The notes: generated from the sequence alone by a model not told the origin. A stretch of DNA of 64,000 nt from an uncultured Bacteroidales bacterium (GCA_903923925.1 CAIXZF010000063.1:39581-103580); one strand, 5' to 3'; shown: positions 18,377 to 27,980, counted from the stretch's first letter. Program-made: numbers and translations.

Positions 18377-20074
18377 TCAGATTTTGTTGATTTTAGTTGT
18401 ATAAATTTGAGATTTTGAGTGAAGTCTGATGATATAGATTCCCTTTCTAAAACTTGAAGAAATTTCTACTCTCACTTTACTTCCTCCGGGTGAAGCAGGA
18501 ATCCCGTCTTTTACATATACTAATTTCCCAGCAATATCATAAACTTCAATCTTAACATTTTGACTATCAGTAACATTGAAGCCTACCTGAAATTCATCCC
18601 TGAAAGGATTCGGAAATACAACAGGATGCATACCTAAATCGATATTGGGGAAATTTTTGACTGATAAAATCATCAAGGCAAGCGAAAAGTCCGGTATGCC
18701 ATAACCAAGCAGTGAATCTGGAGTATAATATTGGCTTGCACTTTGTTTAATCGCCTGAATAATTTCCAGATTGCTTAATCCCGGACTGGCCTGCCACAAG
18801 CATGCCGACATTCCAGCTAAAACCGGACTCGAAAAGGATGTTCCATTGCCAGGAAATACATTCCCATTGGAACTTGCAACATAAGTTCCCTCACCCTGAG
18901 CTGCAACATCAGGCTTAACCCTGCCATCTGCAGAAGGACCTGTGGAACTGAAGTATGCATAGGATCCCATATTATCAACTGCTCCAATAGCAAGAATACT
19001 ATCCGCATCTGCCGGAGCTCCGATGTATTGCCAGGATGAACCACCCGAGTTTCCTGCACTATTCACAACCAGGATCCCTTTTGATGAGGCTGTTGCCGCC
19101 CCCCGGGTCACAACTGTTGTCATCCCATCCATCTGTGAATACGTATGATTCAATGAAATATCATTAAATTCAGTGTATCCAAGCGATGAATTAATAACGT
19201 CAACTCCAGCACTATCTGCAAATTCAGCAGCACTAACCCAATTGTATTCTTCCACAGGAAATTCAGTAGTCTCATCCTCTGAGCGCAATAACCAATATTT
19301 TGCCTTAGGAGCTGTTCCTACCAACTGCCCTGGAAGATTCCCTCCCATAGTGGATAAAACCATCATACCATGAGTGCTTTTTTCAAAAACATTTCCACCT
19401 GGCTCTGCAAAATCATGATTCCCAATAATTTGATTATTAGCATACAAACTATCAAAGGCAGCAATTGTGTTTACATGGAAGAATCCTGCATCAATAACTG
19501 CTATTATCATACCTTCTCCTTTATATCCATAATCATGCAACTGCTCTCCATTCATCATGTGAATCTGGTTGTATGCAGCTCCATAATCCAAAACACTTAT
19601 CGATTTGGGCTTATGTAAAATTGGTTTGACTGTTGTATTCGAAAAATTATTCAGCTTATCAAATAGCACCCATTTACTCCCCCGTTCATCCGACGAAGTT
19701 TTATCCTTGGCTAATGGAGCTGTATATTTTGTTATTGCAACGTATGGTAGCTGATTAATTGCAGATAATTGAGATAAATTAGTAATTGCTACCATCACTC
19801 CATTCATCCATTTTGATTTGTTGAGCAGTATTGCTCCAGTGGCAAAAACACCGTTAACGTAAACCTGATTTACTGGCAAATCATTGATTAATACAGGAAT
19901 TCCCTGAACCGTTCGCCTTGTTATTGCTCGTGAAGACAAAAATGCCGCAGGATTGGAAATTGAATAGGTCGAATTATTTTTATCAGAAAATTGAACCCAA
20001 TACCTTCCAGTCTGGCTGAAAACAGGGATGCTGATTATCATGACAATCAATAAAATAAGTAATCGGATCTTCAT
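18377..20074 (-). CDS. Secreted S8 (subtilisin-like) serine protease with T9SS sorting domain
   Basis: The signal peptide (about 1-20, ending VFSQ) is followed by a propeptide-like region of about 150 residues. The catalytic triad is Asp195 (IAVIDAGF), His235 (STHGMMV) and Ser413 (GNGTSFSSP); the oxyanion segment is VNSAGNSGG. The C-terminal T9SS domain begins HPVVFPNPFRDEF and ends with a basic KINKI. The length of 565 fits Bacteroidota exported subtilases. It lies 57 bases downstream of the lipoprotein gene that ends the metal-transport operon, on the same strand, and may be read through from it. Confidence 0.94.
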   Translation of the reverse strand: MKIRLLILLIVMIISIPVFSQTGRYWVQFSDKNNSTYSISNPAAFLSSRAITRRTVQGIPVLINDLPVNQVYVNGVFATGAILLNKSKWMNGVMVAITNLSQLSAINQLPYVAITKYTAPLAKDKTSSDERGSKWVLFDKLNNFSNTTVKPILHKPKSISVLDYGAAYNQIHMMNGEQLHDYGYKGEGMIIAVIDAGFFHVNTIAAFDSLYANNQIIGNHDFAEPGGNVFEKSTHGMMVLSTMGGNLPGQLVGTAPKAKYWLLRSEDETTEFPVEEYNWVSAAEFADSAGVDVINSSLGYTEFNDISLNHTYSQMDGMTTVVTRGAATASSKGILVVNSAGNSGGSSWQYIGAPADADSILAIGAVDNMGSYAYFSSTGPSADGRVKPDVAAQGEGTYVASSNGNVFPGNGTSFSSPVLAGMSACLWQASPGLSNLEIIQAIKQSASQYYTPDSLLGYGIPDFSLALMILSVKNFPNIDLGMHPVVFPNPFRDEFQVGFNVTDSQNVKIEVYDIAGKLVYVKDGIPASPGGSKVRVEISSSFRKGIYIIRLHSKSQIYTTKINKI

Positions 20075-20131
20075 TATTATTTTTTTGAATTTGTTTGTAA
20101 TTGAACGTCTACTTCTAAATTCTGTTAATTA

Positions 20132-20800
20132 TTAGTCACTCCAATCTATAATTTCAGCATTGTAAGTATAACCGGTTTTGGAAGCAAGTAAATTCGAAAG
20201 ATGTTCTTTATGAATATAAACACTCCCTATTCCAACAGCATATACCTCCTCACTAAAATCCTTTGAAATCAATGTTGAGAAATCCTGCTGATTAACTTTT
20301 AGGAGTGAATCAAAAACAAAATTACCAATTATTCCACCTTGATTTATCCATTTATAAGTAAATACCTGCTCTGGTTCACCATTATAATAATTTCCATTCC
20401 ATTTTAACCCATTTTTAATGGGGAACTCCAGTTTTACATAACGAATATTGTCTTCTACTTTTTCAGCAGTAATGCTACTTAATGAAACATTCCAAACTAC
20501 AGGCGGAATATTCCATGCTGGGTTCTCTGCAGAGGTGCTGTACCTTTTGACTATTCCATTTGTAACGCCCTGACCATCAGTATAAATACTATCAATTACC
20601 TCTTTCATTAACCATGATGAACTATCTGTGCCAAATGGAGAATAAAATACAGAATCAACCTTATACAGTATCCAGCTTCCTTGCTTTAGCGGAAAATAAT
20701 CATAACCAATAAATATATTACTTACTTCACTAGACTTATGGCAGGAAGTAATACTTGCAGCCAGAAATAGTAGAATTAATATGTATTTAAATCTTTTCAT
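20132..20800 (-). CDS. Hypothetical lipoprotein
   Basis: The signal peptide ends in a lipobox with Cys20 (ITSC), predicting a lipid-anchored envelope protein of about 200 residues. The mature part is beta-rich (FPLKQGSWILYKVDSV, KWNGNYYNG) and is of a type seen in many Bacteroidota lipoproteins without assigned function. Its ATG overlaps the stop of the permease gene by one base (TAATG), so it is translationally coupled to the metal ABC transporter. That suggests, but does not prove, a role linked to metal uptake or envelope adaptation. Confidence 0.75.
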   Translation of the reverse strand: MKRFKYILILLFLAASITSCHKSSEVSNIFIGYDYFPLKQGSWILYKVDSVFYSPFGTDSSSWLMKEVIDSIYTDGQGVTNGIVKRYSTSAENPAWNIPPVVWNVSLSSITAEKVEDNIRYVKLEFPIKNGLKWNGNYYNGEPEQVFTYKWINQGGIIGNFVFDSLLKVNQQDFSTLISKDFSEEVYAVGIGSVYIHKEHLSNLLASKTGYTYNAEIIDWSD

Positions 20801-21651
20801 TATAGACTATTCTTCATTTGCCTTCTCAAACTAAGCCCTACCGCAAGATACCTTAATAACTTCGACAGTAAAAACACTAATACAAAAACACAAATAATTG
20901 AAGGGCCGGACGGAATATTAAACCTGTAAGAAACCAGTAAACCAACAACAGAACCCAATAATGCAAAAATGACAGATAATACCAACATTCCTTTAAATTC
21001 CTTAGTGAAAATATTCGCAGTCACCTGTGGAATAGTCAGAAAGGATATCAATAAAATTACACCTACTATTCGAATATTTAGCACTATTGCAAATGAAATC
21101 AGCGATAACATAAGATAGTTAATAAAATCGACAGGTAACCTGCGAGTTCTTGCATATTCATCATCAAATGCTACATAAAGTATTGTTCTGTAGAAGAATA
21201 CAAAAATAAAAATTACAACAATTGCCAAAACCAGCATGGCTATAAGATCATAACTGGCAACTGTAAGGATACTTCCAAACAAGTACGTCATTAAATTGGG
21301 CGAGTATCCGGGGGTAGCTGCAATAAAAATTATCCCCAATGCCATTCCAATTGTCCAGATCATTCCTATTGCAGAATCTTCACGCAGGTCGGAGCGTTTT
21401 GATAAAAATTCAATACCAAAAGCCGATAACAGGCTGAATATTAAAGCACCAATAATCGGGTTAAACCCCATGAAATATGCAAGGCCAATACCACCAAAGC
21501 TCGAGTGGGTTATTCCTCCACTAATAAATACCAGCCTTCTGCTAACAATATAGGTACCTATTATTCCACATACAATACTTGATAAAAATGCGGCCAGCAA
21601 AGCATTACGAAAAAAATCGTATTGCAGTAAACCCAATACATCATTCTCCAT
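20800..21651 (-). CDS. Zinc/manganese-type ABC transporter permease
   Basis: The 283 residues are almost wholly hydrophobic, with about eight membrane segments. They match the ABC-3 (ZnuB/MntB/TroC) permease family: FISGGITHSSFGGIGLAYF, the EDSAIGMIW coupling region, and RIVGVILLISFLTIPQVTA. It forms the inner-membrane channel for the metal delivered by the neighbouring binding protein. It overlaps the ATPase gene by 11 bases. Zinc versus manganese cannot be decided from the permease alone. Confidence 0.93.
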   Translation of the reverse strand: MENDVLGLLQYDFFRNALLAAFLSSIVCGIIGTYIVSRRLVFISGGITHSSFGGIGLAYFMGFNPIIGALIFSLLSAFGIEFLSKRSDLREDSAIGMIWTIGMALGIIFIAATPGYSPNLMTYLFGSILTVASYDLIAMLVLAIVVIFIFVFFYRTILYVAFDDEYARTRRLPVDFINYLMLSLISFAIVLNIRIVGVILLISFLTIPQVTANIFTKEFKGMLVLSVIFALLGSVVGLLVSYRFNIPSGPSIICVFVLVFLLSKLLRYLAVGLSLRRQMKNSL

Positions 21652-22411
21652 GATTCACGTGTTCATGTTCTTTTAAAACCCTGTGAGGAAGATCGCCATG
21701 GGCAATCAGATCGATAGGGCAATTATAGGATTCTAAAACTTTTTCTGTAATTGCATTCGAATGATGATAATGCAGTCCCCGGTTTACACAGGCAATAGTT
21801 TTAACATACGATGAAATTGTTCCCAAATCGTGCGACACCATTATAATAGCCATTTCTTTATTAAGCTCTTTAAGTAATTCATAAAGATCCCGCTCAAAAT
21901 TATTATCAACAAATGTGTCTGGTTCATCCAGTACCAATAATTCTGGCAATGAAATAATTGCCCTGGCCAGTAAAACTCTTTGCATTTGACCTCCTGATAA
22001 ATCCCCCACTATTTTCTCACAAAGATGCTCTCCTCCCACTCTCTCTAATAACGATCTGGCTTTAAGTTTTGCTTCTTTTGTGGTAATTTGGTTTTCACCT
22101 GTTTGTGGTATTATCCCTGAAATTACAACGTCAAGTACTGAAATAGGAAATTTCTTGTCAATTTTCGTAATCTGAGGAAGATATCCAAAAACATTCCCGT
22201 TTTTCCTCTTACTGCTTTTTGAAATCGTGATAGTCCCACTGTATGGTTTAATGAGACCCATCATAACTTTGAGCAAAGTAGTCTTCCCTCCTCCATTAGG
22301 ACCAATAACCCCAATAAAATCATTATCGTTTACGGTCAGATTTACATCCTTCAACACCAGATCGTCTCCATATCCAGCTGACAATGAAAATATTTCAATT
22401 ATTTTACTCAT
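21641..22411 (-). CDS. Metal ABC transporter ATP-binding protein
   Basis: The protein is an ABC ATPase: Walker A GPNGGGKTT near residue 37, signature LSGGQMQR, Walker B VLDEPDT, and switch His in MVSHDLG. At 256 residues with a His-containing C-terminal tail (HGDLPHRVLKEHEHVNHGE) it fits the ZnuC/MntB-type subfamily. The His-rich tail may sense or bind the transported metal. It overlaps both neighbours by 8 to 11 bases, consistent with a tightly coupled operon. Confidence 0.93.
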   Translation of the reverse strand: MSKIIEIFSLSAGYGDDLVLKDVNLTVNDNDFIGVIGPNGGGKTTLLKVMMGLIKPYSGTITISKSSKRKNGNVFGYLPQITKIDKKFPISVLDVVISGIIPQTGENQITTKEAKLKARSLLERVGGEHLCEKIVGDLSGGQMQRVLLARAIISLPELLVLDEPDTFVDNNFERDLYELLKELNKEMAIIMVSHDLGTISSYVKTIACVNRGLHYHHSNAITEKVLESYNCPIDLIAHGDLPHRVLKEHEHVNHGE

Positions 22412-23273
22412 TAAGTGATGTTGTAATTTTATCTGTCATTCTGTACATGTTCCCTAACCAATCTGCATCTAAAGGATCTATAGTAACAACTTTCCCTTTA
22501 ATTTCATTGGCAATTGCTTCTGTATTATGAACATCAAACTGAGCCTGAAGAAAAATTGTTTTAATTTCTTCTTTTCTGATCAGGTCAATCAAAGACCTTA
22601 TATGTGAAGCTGAAGGACTCTTTCCTTCCGCTTCCAGGGCAATTTGATTTAAATGATAATCCCTGGCATAATATCCCAATGAAGGATGATACATTACAAA
22701 AGTACTTCTTTTTGCACCTTTTAGCTTATTTTTAATGTAAACATCAAGGCTGTCAATTTCAGTAATTAGTTTTGAATAATTAGTCTCAAATTCTGCTTTG
22801 TGTTCTGGAAATTTGTTTGATAATTCTTGCAATATATTGTTTATCATTACTTTAGAAGTTGAGATCCCTGACCAAATATGAGGATCAACGCCTCCACAAT
22901 GTGAAGCATGTCCTTCTTCCTGAACCTCTTTAATAATATCTGCACCTTTCGATAAATCTACAACAGTCAGGTCTTTATTCATATCTTTCAGCTTAACCGA
23001 AAGGAGATTCTCAATTTCGTAATATCCTGTTTTAAAGAATAGTACGGAATTACTCACACGAATCATCTCCTGAGGACTTGGCTCATATGTTTCAGGTCCA
23101 GAACCTGGTGGCACCAGAACATTTACATCGAAGAAATCAGCTCCTATTCTTTCAACAAAAAACTTTAGCGGCAGTATACTCACCGTAACTAAAGATTTGT
23201 TGCTTTTTACGGCTCGCTGCTGGCAACCAAACAATAAAAACAGCAGCATAAAAACTATGGAAACTCGCTTCAT
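22404..23273 (-). CDS. Metal-binding lipoprotein of ABC transporter (ZnuA/TroA family)
   Basis: This is the cluster A-I solute-binding protein of the transporter. The lipobox gives Cys17 (LFGC). The mature protein shows VSILPLKFFVERIG, PPGSGPETYEPSP, and a short histidine/cysteine segment EGHASHCGGVDPHIW containing family metal ligands. YHPSLGYYARDY and LEAEGKSPSA follow. In Gram-negative ZnuA proteins a longer His-rich loop occurs at this place; here it is short. It is the first gene of the operon, with a TAAATTTG box about 20 bases upstream. Zinc is the likelier substrate. Confidence 0.92.
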   Translation of the reverse strand: MKRVSIVFMLLFLLFGCQQRAVKSNKSLVTVSILPLKFFVERIGADFFDVNVLVPPGSGPETYEPSPQEMIRVSNSVLFFKTGYYEIENLLSVKLKDMNKDLTVVDLSKGADIIKEVQEEGHASHCGGVDPHIWSGISTSKVMINNILQELSNKFPEHKAEFETNYSKLITEIDSLDVYIKNKLKGAKRSTFVMYHPSLGYYARDYHLNQIALEAEGKSPSASHIRSLIDLIRKEEIKTIFLQAQFDVHNTEAIANEIKGKVVTIDPLDADWLGNMYRMTDKITTSLNE

Positions 23274-23292
23274 TAAACCTGATTATTTAGGT

Positions 23293-23300
23293 CAAATTTA
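23293..23300 (-). promoter_or_regulatory. Putative -7 promoter box of the metal ABC operon
   Basis: The minus strand reads TAAATTTG, about 20 bases before the binding-protein ATG. The divergent glycosyltransferase promoter lies about 40 bases away, so a regulator could act on both. Confidence 0.45.
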
Positions 23301-23340
23301 AACCAAAATACAATAGGAATAGCACTCTCGCGATTTTACT

Positions 23341-23348
23341 TACCTTTG
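23341..23348 (+). promoter_or_regulatory. Putative -7 promoter box of the fused glycosyltransferase
   Basis: TACCTTTG is a perfect match to the consensus but ends only 6 bases before the ATG at 23355, implying an extremely short leader. Confidence 0.45.
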
Positions 23349-23354
23349 CAGCAT

Positions 23355-25346
23355 ATGCATGAATTGAAACTTACAATCGTAATTGTAAACTATAACGTTA
23401 GGCACTTTCTTGAACAATGTCTTCATTCTGTAATGCATGCCTGCGAAGGAATCACTTCGGAAGTTTTTGTTGTAGATAATAATTCTGTTGATGGATCTGT
23501 AGAGATGATCCGGGAGAAATTTTCATCAGTTATTCTTATTGAAAATAAGGAGAACCTTGGCTTTTCGAAGGCAAACAACCAGGCAATGAGAATTGCAAAA
23601 GGAGAATATATCCTTTTACTTAATCCTGATACGCTTGTAGAAAGCGATACACTCTCTAAAACTGTAGCTTTTATGGAAAACCATCCTGAAGCAGGAGCTT
23701 TGGGGGTTAAAATGATCGATGGAAAAGGACAGTTCCTACCTGAATCAAAACGAGGTTTGCCAAAACCTGATGTTGCATTTTACAAAATCGTTGGACTGTC
23801 GAAAATATTTCCGAAATCAAAGATTTTTGGAAGGTATCATTTGGGATTTCTTGATAAAGACAAAGTCCATGAAGTAGATATTCTATCCGGTGCCTTTATG
23901 CTGATACGCAAGGAAGCCCTGGAAAAGTCAGGATTGCTTGATGAAACCTTTTTTATGTATGGAGAAGATATTGATCTCTCCTACCGCATCATTAAAGCGG
24001 GATACAAAAATTATTATTACCCTTTAACACGAATTATTCATTATAAAGGCGAAAGCACTAAAAAAAGCAGCGTAAATTATGTATTCACTTTTTACAATGC
24101 AATGATCATTTTTGCCGGGAAACACTTCTCAAGTAAAAATGCAAAAATTATCTCCATTTTAATTCATATTGCAATATACCTGAGAGCATTCGCCGCTATT
24201 GCTTCCCGATTTCTGAATGCTATTTTTCTCCCATTGCTGGATACAGCTGTTATTTTTACCGGAATTTATAGCATTGAAGGTTTTTGGGAAACCTATATCT
24301 TCCCCGGTGGTGGCCATTATCCACCGGAATTTACCTTTATTTCAATACCGGCATATATTGTCTTCTGGCTGTTTAGCATTTATCTTGCTGGAGGATATGA
24401 TAAACCAATCAATATCCTCAAAATAATTCAGGGACTACTGATTGGTACTCTAGTAATTCTTGTTCTCTATTCTTTATTACCTGAATTCTACAGATTTTCA
24501 AGGGCACTGATTCTCATTGGTTTAGCCTGGGCTATCGTTAGTATAATAGCTACCAGGCTCATTCTTCATTTTGTACTGAAAATAAGGTTGTACCGCCTGG
24601 GATCAAAAAAGAACAGACGTTTTTTAATTGCTGGCGAAAAACAGGAAGCAGAAAGAGTCGCAAATATTGTCCGAACAGCATTGCTTAATCCATCTTTTAT
24701 TGGACTCATTGGTATTCAGGATAATACTAAGCAAACCGAAGGTTTTATTGGTGGAATTAACCGGCTAAAGGAAATTATCCACATTTACACTATTGATGAA
24801 GTGATTTTTTGCGGCAAAGATATTCCTGCTGCACAGATTATCGATAAAATGTCTGAATTACAACAACTTGAAATAGACTTTAAAATAGCACCACCTGAAA
24901 GCCTTGCTATTATTGGCAGCAAAAGTATAAGTACCAGTGGTGATTTATATATTGTTGATATTAATTCTATTAGTACACATTCAAATATCAGAAAGAAATT
25001 TTTTCTGGATCTTGCAGTAAGCATTTCTCTGCTGCTAATATACCCTGTTGCAATATTTTTAGTACGAAATCCCTTTAACCTTTTGATTAACATAGCTTTA
25101 AATTTAATTCAAAATAAATCATGGGTTGGTTATATCCAAACTAAAAATAATTCACAAACTAAATTACCAAAAATACTTAAGGGCGTTTTAAATCCTAAAG
25201 ATGCGCTTAAGAATAAATATCTTGATTTCGAAACAATTGACAAGCTTAATCTGTTGTATGCAAGAGATTACAAGATATCCTATGACTTGAACATTATCTT
25301 TCATGGATTCAAAGAATTAGGAAGAAATTCAAATGAAATATCATAA
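23355..25346 (+). CDS. Fusion of GT2 glycosyltransferase and polyprenyl-phosphate sugar transferase-like membrane protein
   Basis: Residues about 1-250 are a family 2 glycosyltransferase of the rhamnosyltransferase type: TIVIVNYN, VVDNNSVDGS, LLNPDTLV, and FMYGEDIDLSYRI. Four or five membrane helices follow (about 265-430). Then comes a nucleotide-binding-like region (RRFLIAGEKQEAERV...) resembling the N-terminal half of WbaP-type sugar phosphotransferases, then another helix. The C-terminal LLYARDYKISYDLNIIFHGF segment resembles the end of bacterial sugar transferases, but the catalytic core between is shortened and lacks the expected KFRSM-like block. It probably builds surface glycan. The start is ATG 23355 rather than TTG 23346. 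Confidence 0.82.
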   Translation: MHELKLTIVIVNYNVRHFLEQCLHSVMHACEGITSEVFVVDNNSVDGSVEMIREKFSSVILIENKENLGFSKANNQAMRIAKGEYILLLNPDTLVESDTLSKTVAFMENHPEAGALGVKMIDGKGQFLPESKRGLPKPDVAFYKIVGLSKIFPKSKIFGRYHLGFLDKDKVHEVDILSGAFMLIRKEALEKSGLLDETFFMYGEDIDLSYRIIKAGYKNYYYPLTRIIHYKGESTKKSSVNYVFTFYNAMIIFAGKHFSSKNAKIISILIHIAIYLRAFAAIASRFLNAIFLPLLDTAVIFTGIYSIEGFWETYIFPGGGHYPPEFTFISIPAYIVFWLFSIYLAGGYDKPINILKIIQGLLIGTLVILVLYSLLPEFYRFSRALILIGLAWAIVSIIATRLILHFVLKIRLYRLGSKKNRRFLIAGEKQEAERVANIVRTALLNPSFIGLIGIQDNTKQTEGFIGGINRLKEIIHIYTIDEVIFCGKDIPAAQIIDKMSELQQLEIDFKIAPPESLAIIGSKSISTSGDLYIVDINSISTHSNIRKKFFLDLAVSISLLLIYPVAIFLVRNPFNLLINIALNLIQNKSWVGYIQTKNNSQTKLPKILKGVLNPKDALKNKYLDFETIDKLNLLYARDYKISYDLNIIFHGFKELGRNSNEIS

Positions 25347-25370
25347 CCATAAACCGAATATATATTAACG

Positions 25371-26666
25371 ATGGCAAAGTTTGAAATCGTCATGCCCAAA
25401 ATGGGTGAAAGCATAATTGAAGCTACAATTACCAGATGGTTAAAAGCTGAAGGCGACCAAATTTCAGAAGACGAAACAATTATTGAAATCGCTACCGATA
25501 AAGTAGATTCTGAAATACCTTCTCCTGTTGAAGGAATTCTGATTAAATTATTTTATAAAGTCGGTGATGTTGTTCCCGTTGGAGAAATTATTGCAATAAT
25601 TGATATTGGCGGAGAAACTGAAACCGATTCTGAACCTGTTCTAAAACAGGAATTGAATGCTTCTTCAGATAGTAAAGAGCAGGATATCAGCATTGCAGTG
25701 CAAACTAAGCCAATTCATGAAATAGAAGTTGTTAATGATAAACGTTTTTATTCTCCTCTCGTAAAAAGTATTGCGAAACAGGAAAATATCAGTAGTGCTG
25801 AACTCTTTGGCATTGCTGGCAGTGGTAAAGATTCCAGGCTAACAAAAGATGATTTATTAGAATATATTAAGACCCGTTCAAATCCTGTTAATCAGCCAAT
25901 TCCATTACTGGGTAATTCCAGCAGCTCCCCTGCCCCTGCTCCGATTTCCATTTCTGGAGGAGACCAGATTATTGAAATGGACCGAATGCGCAGGCTAATT
26001 GCTGATCATATGGTGGCATCGGTAAAGACTTCTCCCCACGTTACTTCTTTTATCGAGGTTGATATGAGCAATGTTGTAGCCTGGCGCGAAAAGCAGAAAG
26101 ATGTATTGCTAAAAAGAGAAAACGAGAAACTAACTTTTACACATATTTTCGTTGAAGCAATTGCAAAAGCTATCAAAGACTACCCATTAGTAAATTCATC
26201 TGTAGACGGGAACAAAATAATTCTGAAAAAAAATATCAATATTGGTATGGCTGTTGCCTTGCCCTCCGGAAATTTAATTGTTCCTGTTGTAAAAAATGCT
26301 GACGAAAAGAGCTTGCTTGGAATTGTGAAAAGTGTAAACGATATTGCAGCCAGAGCCAGAAATAATAAACTTCAACCGGATGAAATTCAAGGTGGTACAA
26401 TAACACTTACTAATTTAGGATCATTTGGCACTTTACTGGGAACTCCGATAATTAATCAACCTCAGGTTGCTATTGTAGCTGTAGGTACTATTCAAAAACG
26501 CCCGGTCGTAATTGAATCTCCACTGGGTGATATGATAGGAATCAGACAAATGATGTATCTTTCATTATCCTATGACCACAGGGTAATTGACGGTGCTCTG
26601 GGTGGAAAATTTATTTTTAAAATGAAGGAATATCTTGAAAATTTCGATATCAACCAAACTTTATAA
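25371..26666 (+). CDS. 2-oxo acid dehydrogenase E2 component (dihydrolipoyl acyltransferase)
   Basis: A lipoyl domain (1-80, lipoyl-Lys44 in ATDKVDSE) is followed by a linker. A peripheral subunit-binding domain is at about 125-160 (YSPLVKSIAKQENIS), and the catalytic acyltransferase domain from about 200 ends with SYDHRVIDG (His403, Asp407). The protein moves an acyl group from lipoamide to CoA in a pyruvate-, 2-oxoglutarate- or branched-chain-type complex. No E1 or E3 gene lies next to it, so the substrate is open. It begins 25 bases after the glycosyltransferase and its stop is 3 bases before the next gene. Confidence 0.95.
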   Translation: MAKFEIVMPKMGESIIEATITRWLKAEGDQISEDETIIEIATDKVDSEIPSPVEGILIKLFYKVGDVVPVGEIIAIIDIGGETETDSEPVLKQELNASSDSKEQDISIAVQTKPIHEIEVVNDKRFYSPLVKSIAKQENISSAELFGIAGSGKDSRLTKDDLLEYIKTRSNPVNQPIPLLGNSSSSPAPAPISISGGDQIIEMDRMRRLIADHMVASVKTSPHVTSFIEVDMSNVVAWREKQKDVLLKRENEKLTFTHIFVEAIAKAIKDYPLVNSSVDGNKIILKKNINIGMAVALPSGNLIVPVVKNADEKSLLGIVKSVNDIAARARNNKLQPDEIQGGTITLTNLGSFGTLLGTPIINQPQVAIVAVGTIQKRPVVIESPLGDMIGIRQMMYLSLSYDHRVIDGALGGKFIFKMKEYLENFDINQTL

Positions 26667-26669
26667 TTA

Positions 26670-27971
26670 GTGCCATTTTTGCGCATTTATTTTATTAGCA
26701 TATTAATAATGCTGCTTAGCCTTGCTCCTGTTCAAAAGCAAAGGCCTGATCGCATTTCCGATCAAAAAATAGCAGATGATTTGTTCAAATCTCTTCATTT
26801 CGGTCAAGCTCTTGAAGAATATAAAATTCTCCTTCAATCGGATTCTGCGAATGTCCTTTACAAACACCGCCTGGCTGTTTGCTACCTGAATACAAATATT
26901 GACAAACGCCTAGCTTTACCCCTACTTGAGTATATTGCCTATGATCCTTATTGTGATCCGCAGGCTTGGTACGATCTGGGAAGAGCTTACCAGTTTACAT
27001 ACAGATTTTCTGATGCGATTAAAGCATTTAAACGATATGCAAACTTCAAAAAAAATGAGGATAACAATATTATCTCATACGAAAGGCAAATAGAATATTG
27101 CAAAAATGCGATGGAACTAATATCAAAACCGGTTCCTGTTATCTTTGAAAATCTGGGAGAAAATGTCAATTCACAATATCCTGACTATAACCCATTTGTA
27201 ACAGGTGATGAAAAAAGCCTCGTTTTCGTAACCAAACGTCCGGCAAACTTCAATGCACCCCTCGATTATGATGGTTATCCATATGCTGTAGTATTTGAAT
27301 CAAAGTTCATTAATAATTTGTGGTCAAAAACAAAAAAGCTCCCCACTCCCGTTAATACCGACTTTGCTGATGAAGTTACCTGGCTGAGCGGTGACGGCAC
27401 CCGTTTGATTCTTTATCTTGTTAACATTAGCAACCATGAAGTTGAAAATGATCTTTATCAGGTTCGAAAACAAAATAATGTTTATATGCCCCCTGAAAGT
27501 TTTGGTCCAATAATAAATACTCCTCAAACAATGGAATCTGCTGGATGTATGACACCGGATGGGAAAATTCTTTTTTTTGCCAGCGACAAACAAGGTGGAT
27601 TTGGGAGTGGAGATATTTATTTTAGTATGAAAACTAAAGACGGTTGGAGTAAGCCTGTTAATCTGGGAAGTTCAGTTAATACACAATACGATGAAGATAA
27701 TCCATACCTTGGGCCCGACGGGAAGACTCTCTTCTTCTGTTCGCAGGGCCATAAAAGCATGGGTGGTTATGACATATTTAAAACAATATGGAATTCAAAA
27801 GACAATACATTCAGTGAGGCTGAGAATATTGGTTATCCATTAAATAATCCGGAAAATAATTATTCCATCAGCTTCGGAAGATCAATGGATCATGCGTATA
27901 TTTCAGCTCTCAGAGAAGGTGGTCTTGGGAACCTTGACATTTATAAAGTAACTTTCCTTTTAAAGCAATAA
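26670..27971 (+). CDS. Secreted TPR and PD40 beta-propeller protein
   Basis: A hydrophobic N-terminus (about 1-19) suggests export. Residues about 35-145 form TPR-like helices (LAVCYLNTN, AWYDLGRAYQFTYRFSDAIKAF). The remainder is a WD40-like PD40 propeller with repeated blades such as GCMTPDGKILFFASD, YLGPDGKTLFFCSQ and GGYDIFK. Such proteins often precede OmpA-like domains in Bacteroidota envelope or T9SS-associated proteins, but no OmpA domain is present here. GTG at 26670 lies 3 bases after the E2 stop. An internal ATG at 26709 would cut the signal peptide and is less likely. Confidence 0.85.
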   Translation: MPFLRIYFISILIMLLSLAPVQKQRPDRISDQKIADDLFKSLHFGQALEEYKILLQSDSANVLYKHRLAVCYLNTNIDKRLALPLLEYIAYDPYCDPQAWYDLGRAYQFTYRFSDAIKAFKRYANFKKNEDNNIISYERQIEYCKNAMELISKPVPVIFENLGENVNSQYPDYNPFVTGDEKSLVFVTKRPANFNAPLDYDGYPYAVVFESKFINNLWSKTKKLPTPVNTDFADEVTWLSGDGTRLILYLVNISNHEVENDLYQVRKQNNVYMPPESFGPIINTPQTMESAGCMTPDGKILFFASDKQGGFGSGDIYFSMKTKDGWSKPVNLGSSVNTQYDEDNPYLGPDGKTLFFCSQGHKSMGGYDIFKTIWNSKDNTFSEAENIGYPLNNPENNYSISFGRSMDHAYISALREGGLGNLDIYKVTFLLKQ

Positions 27972-27980
27972 TTTTTTCCT

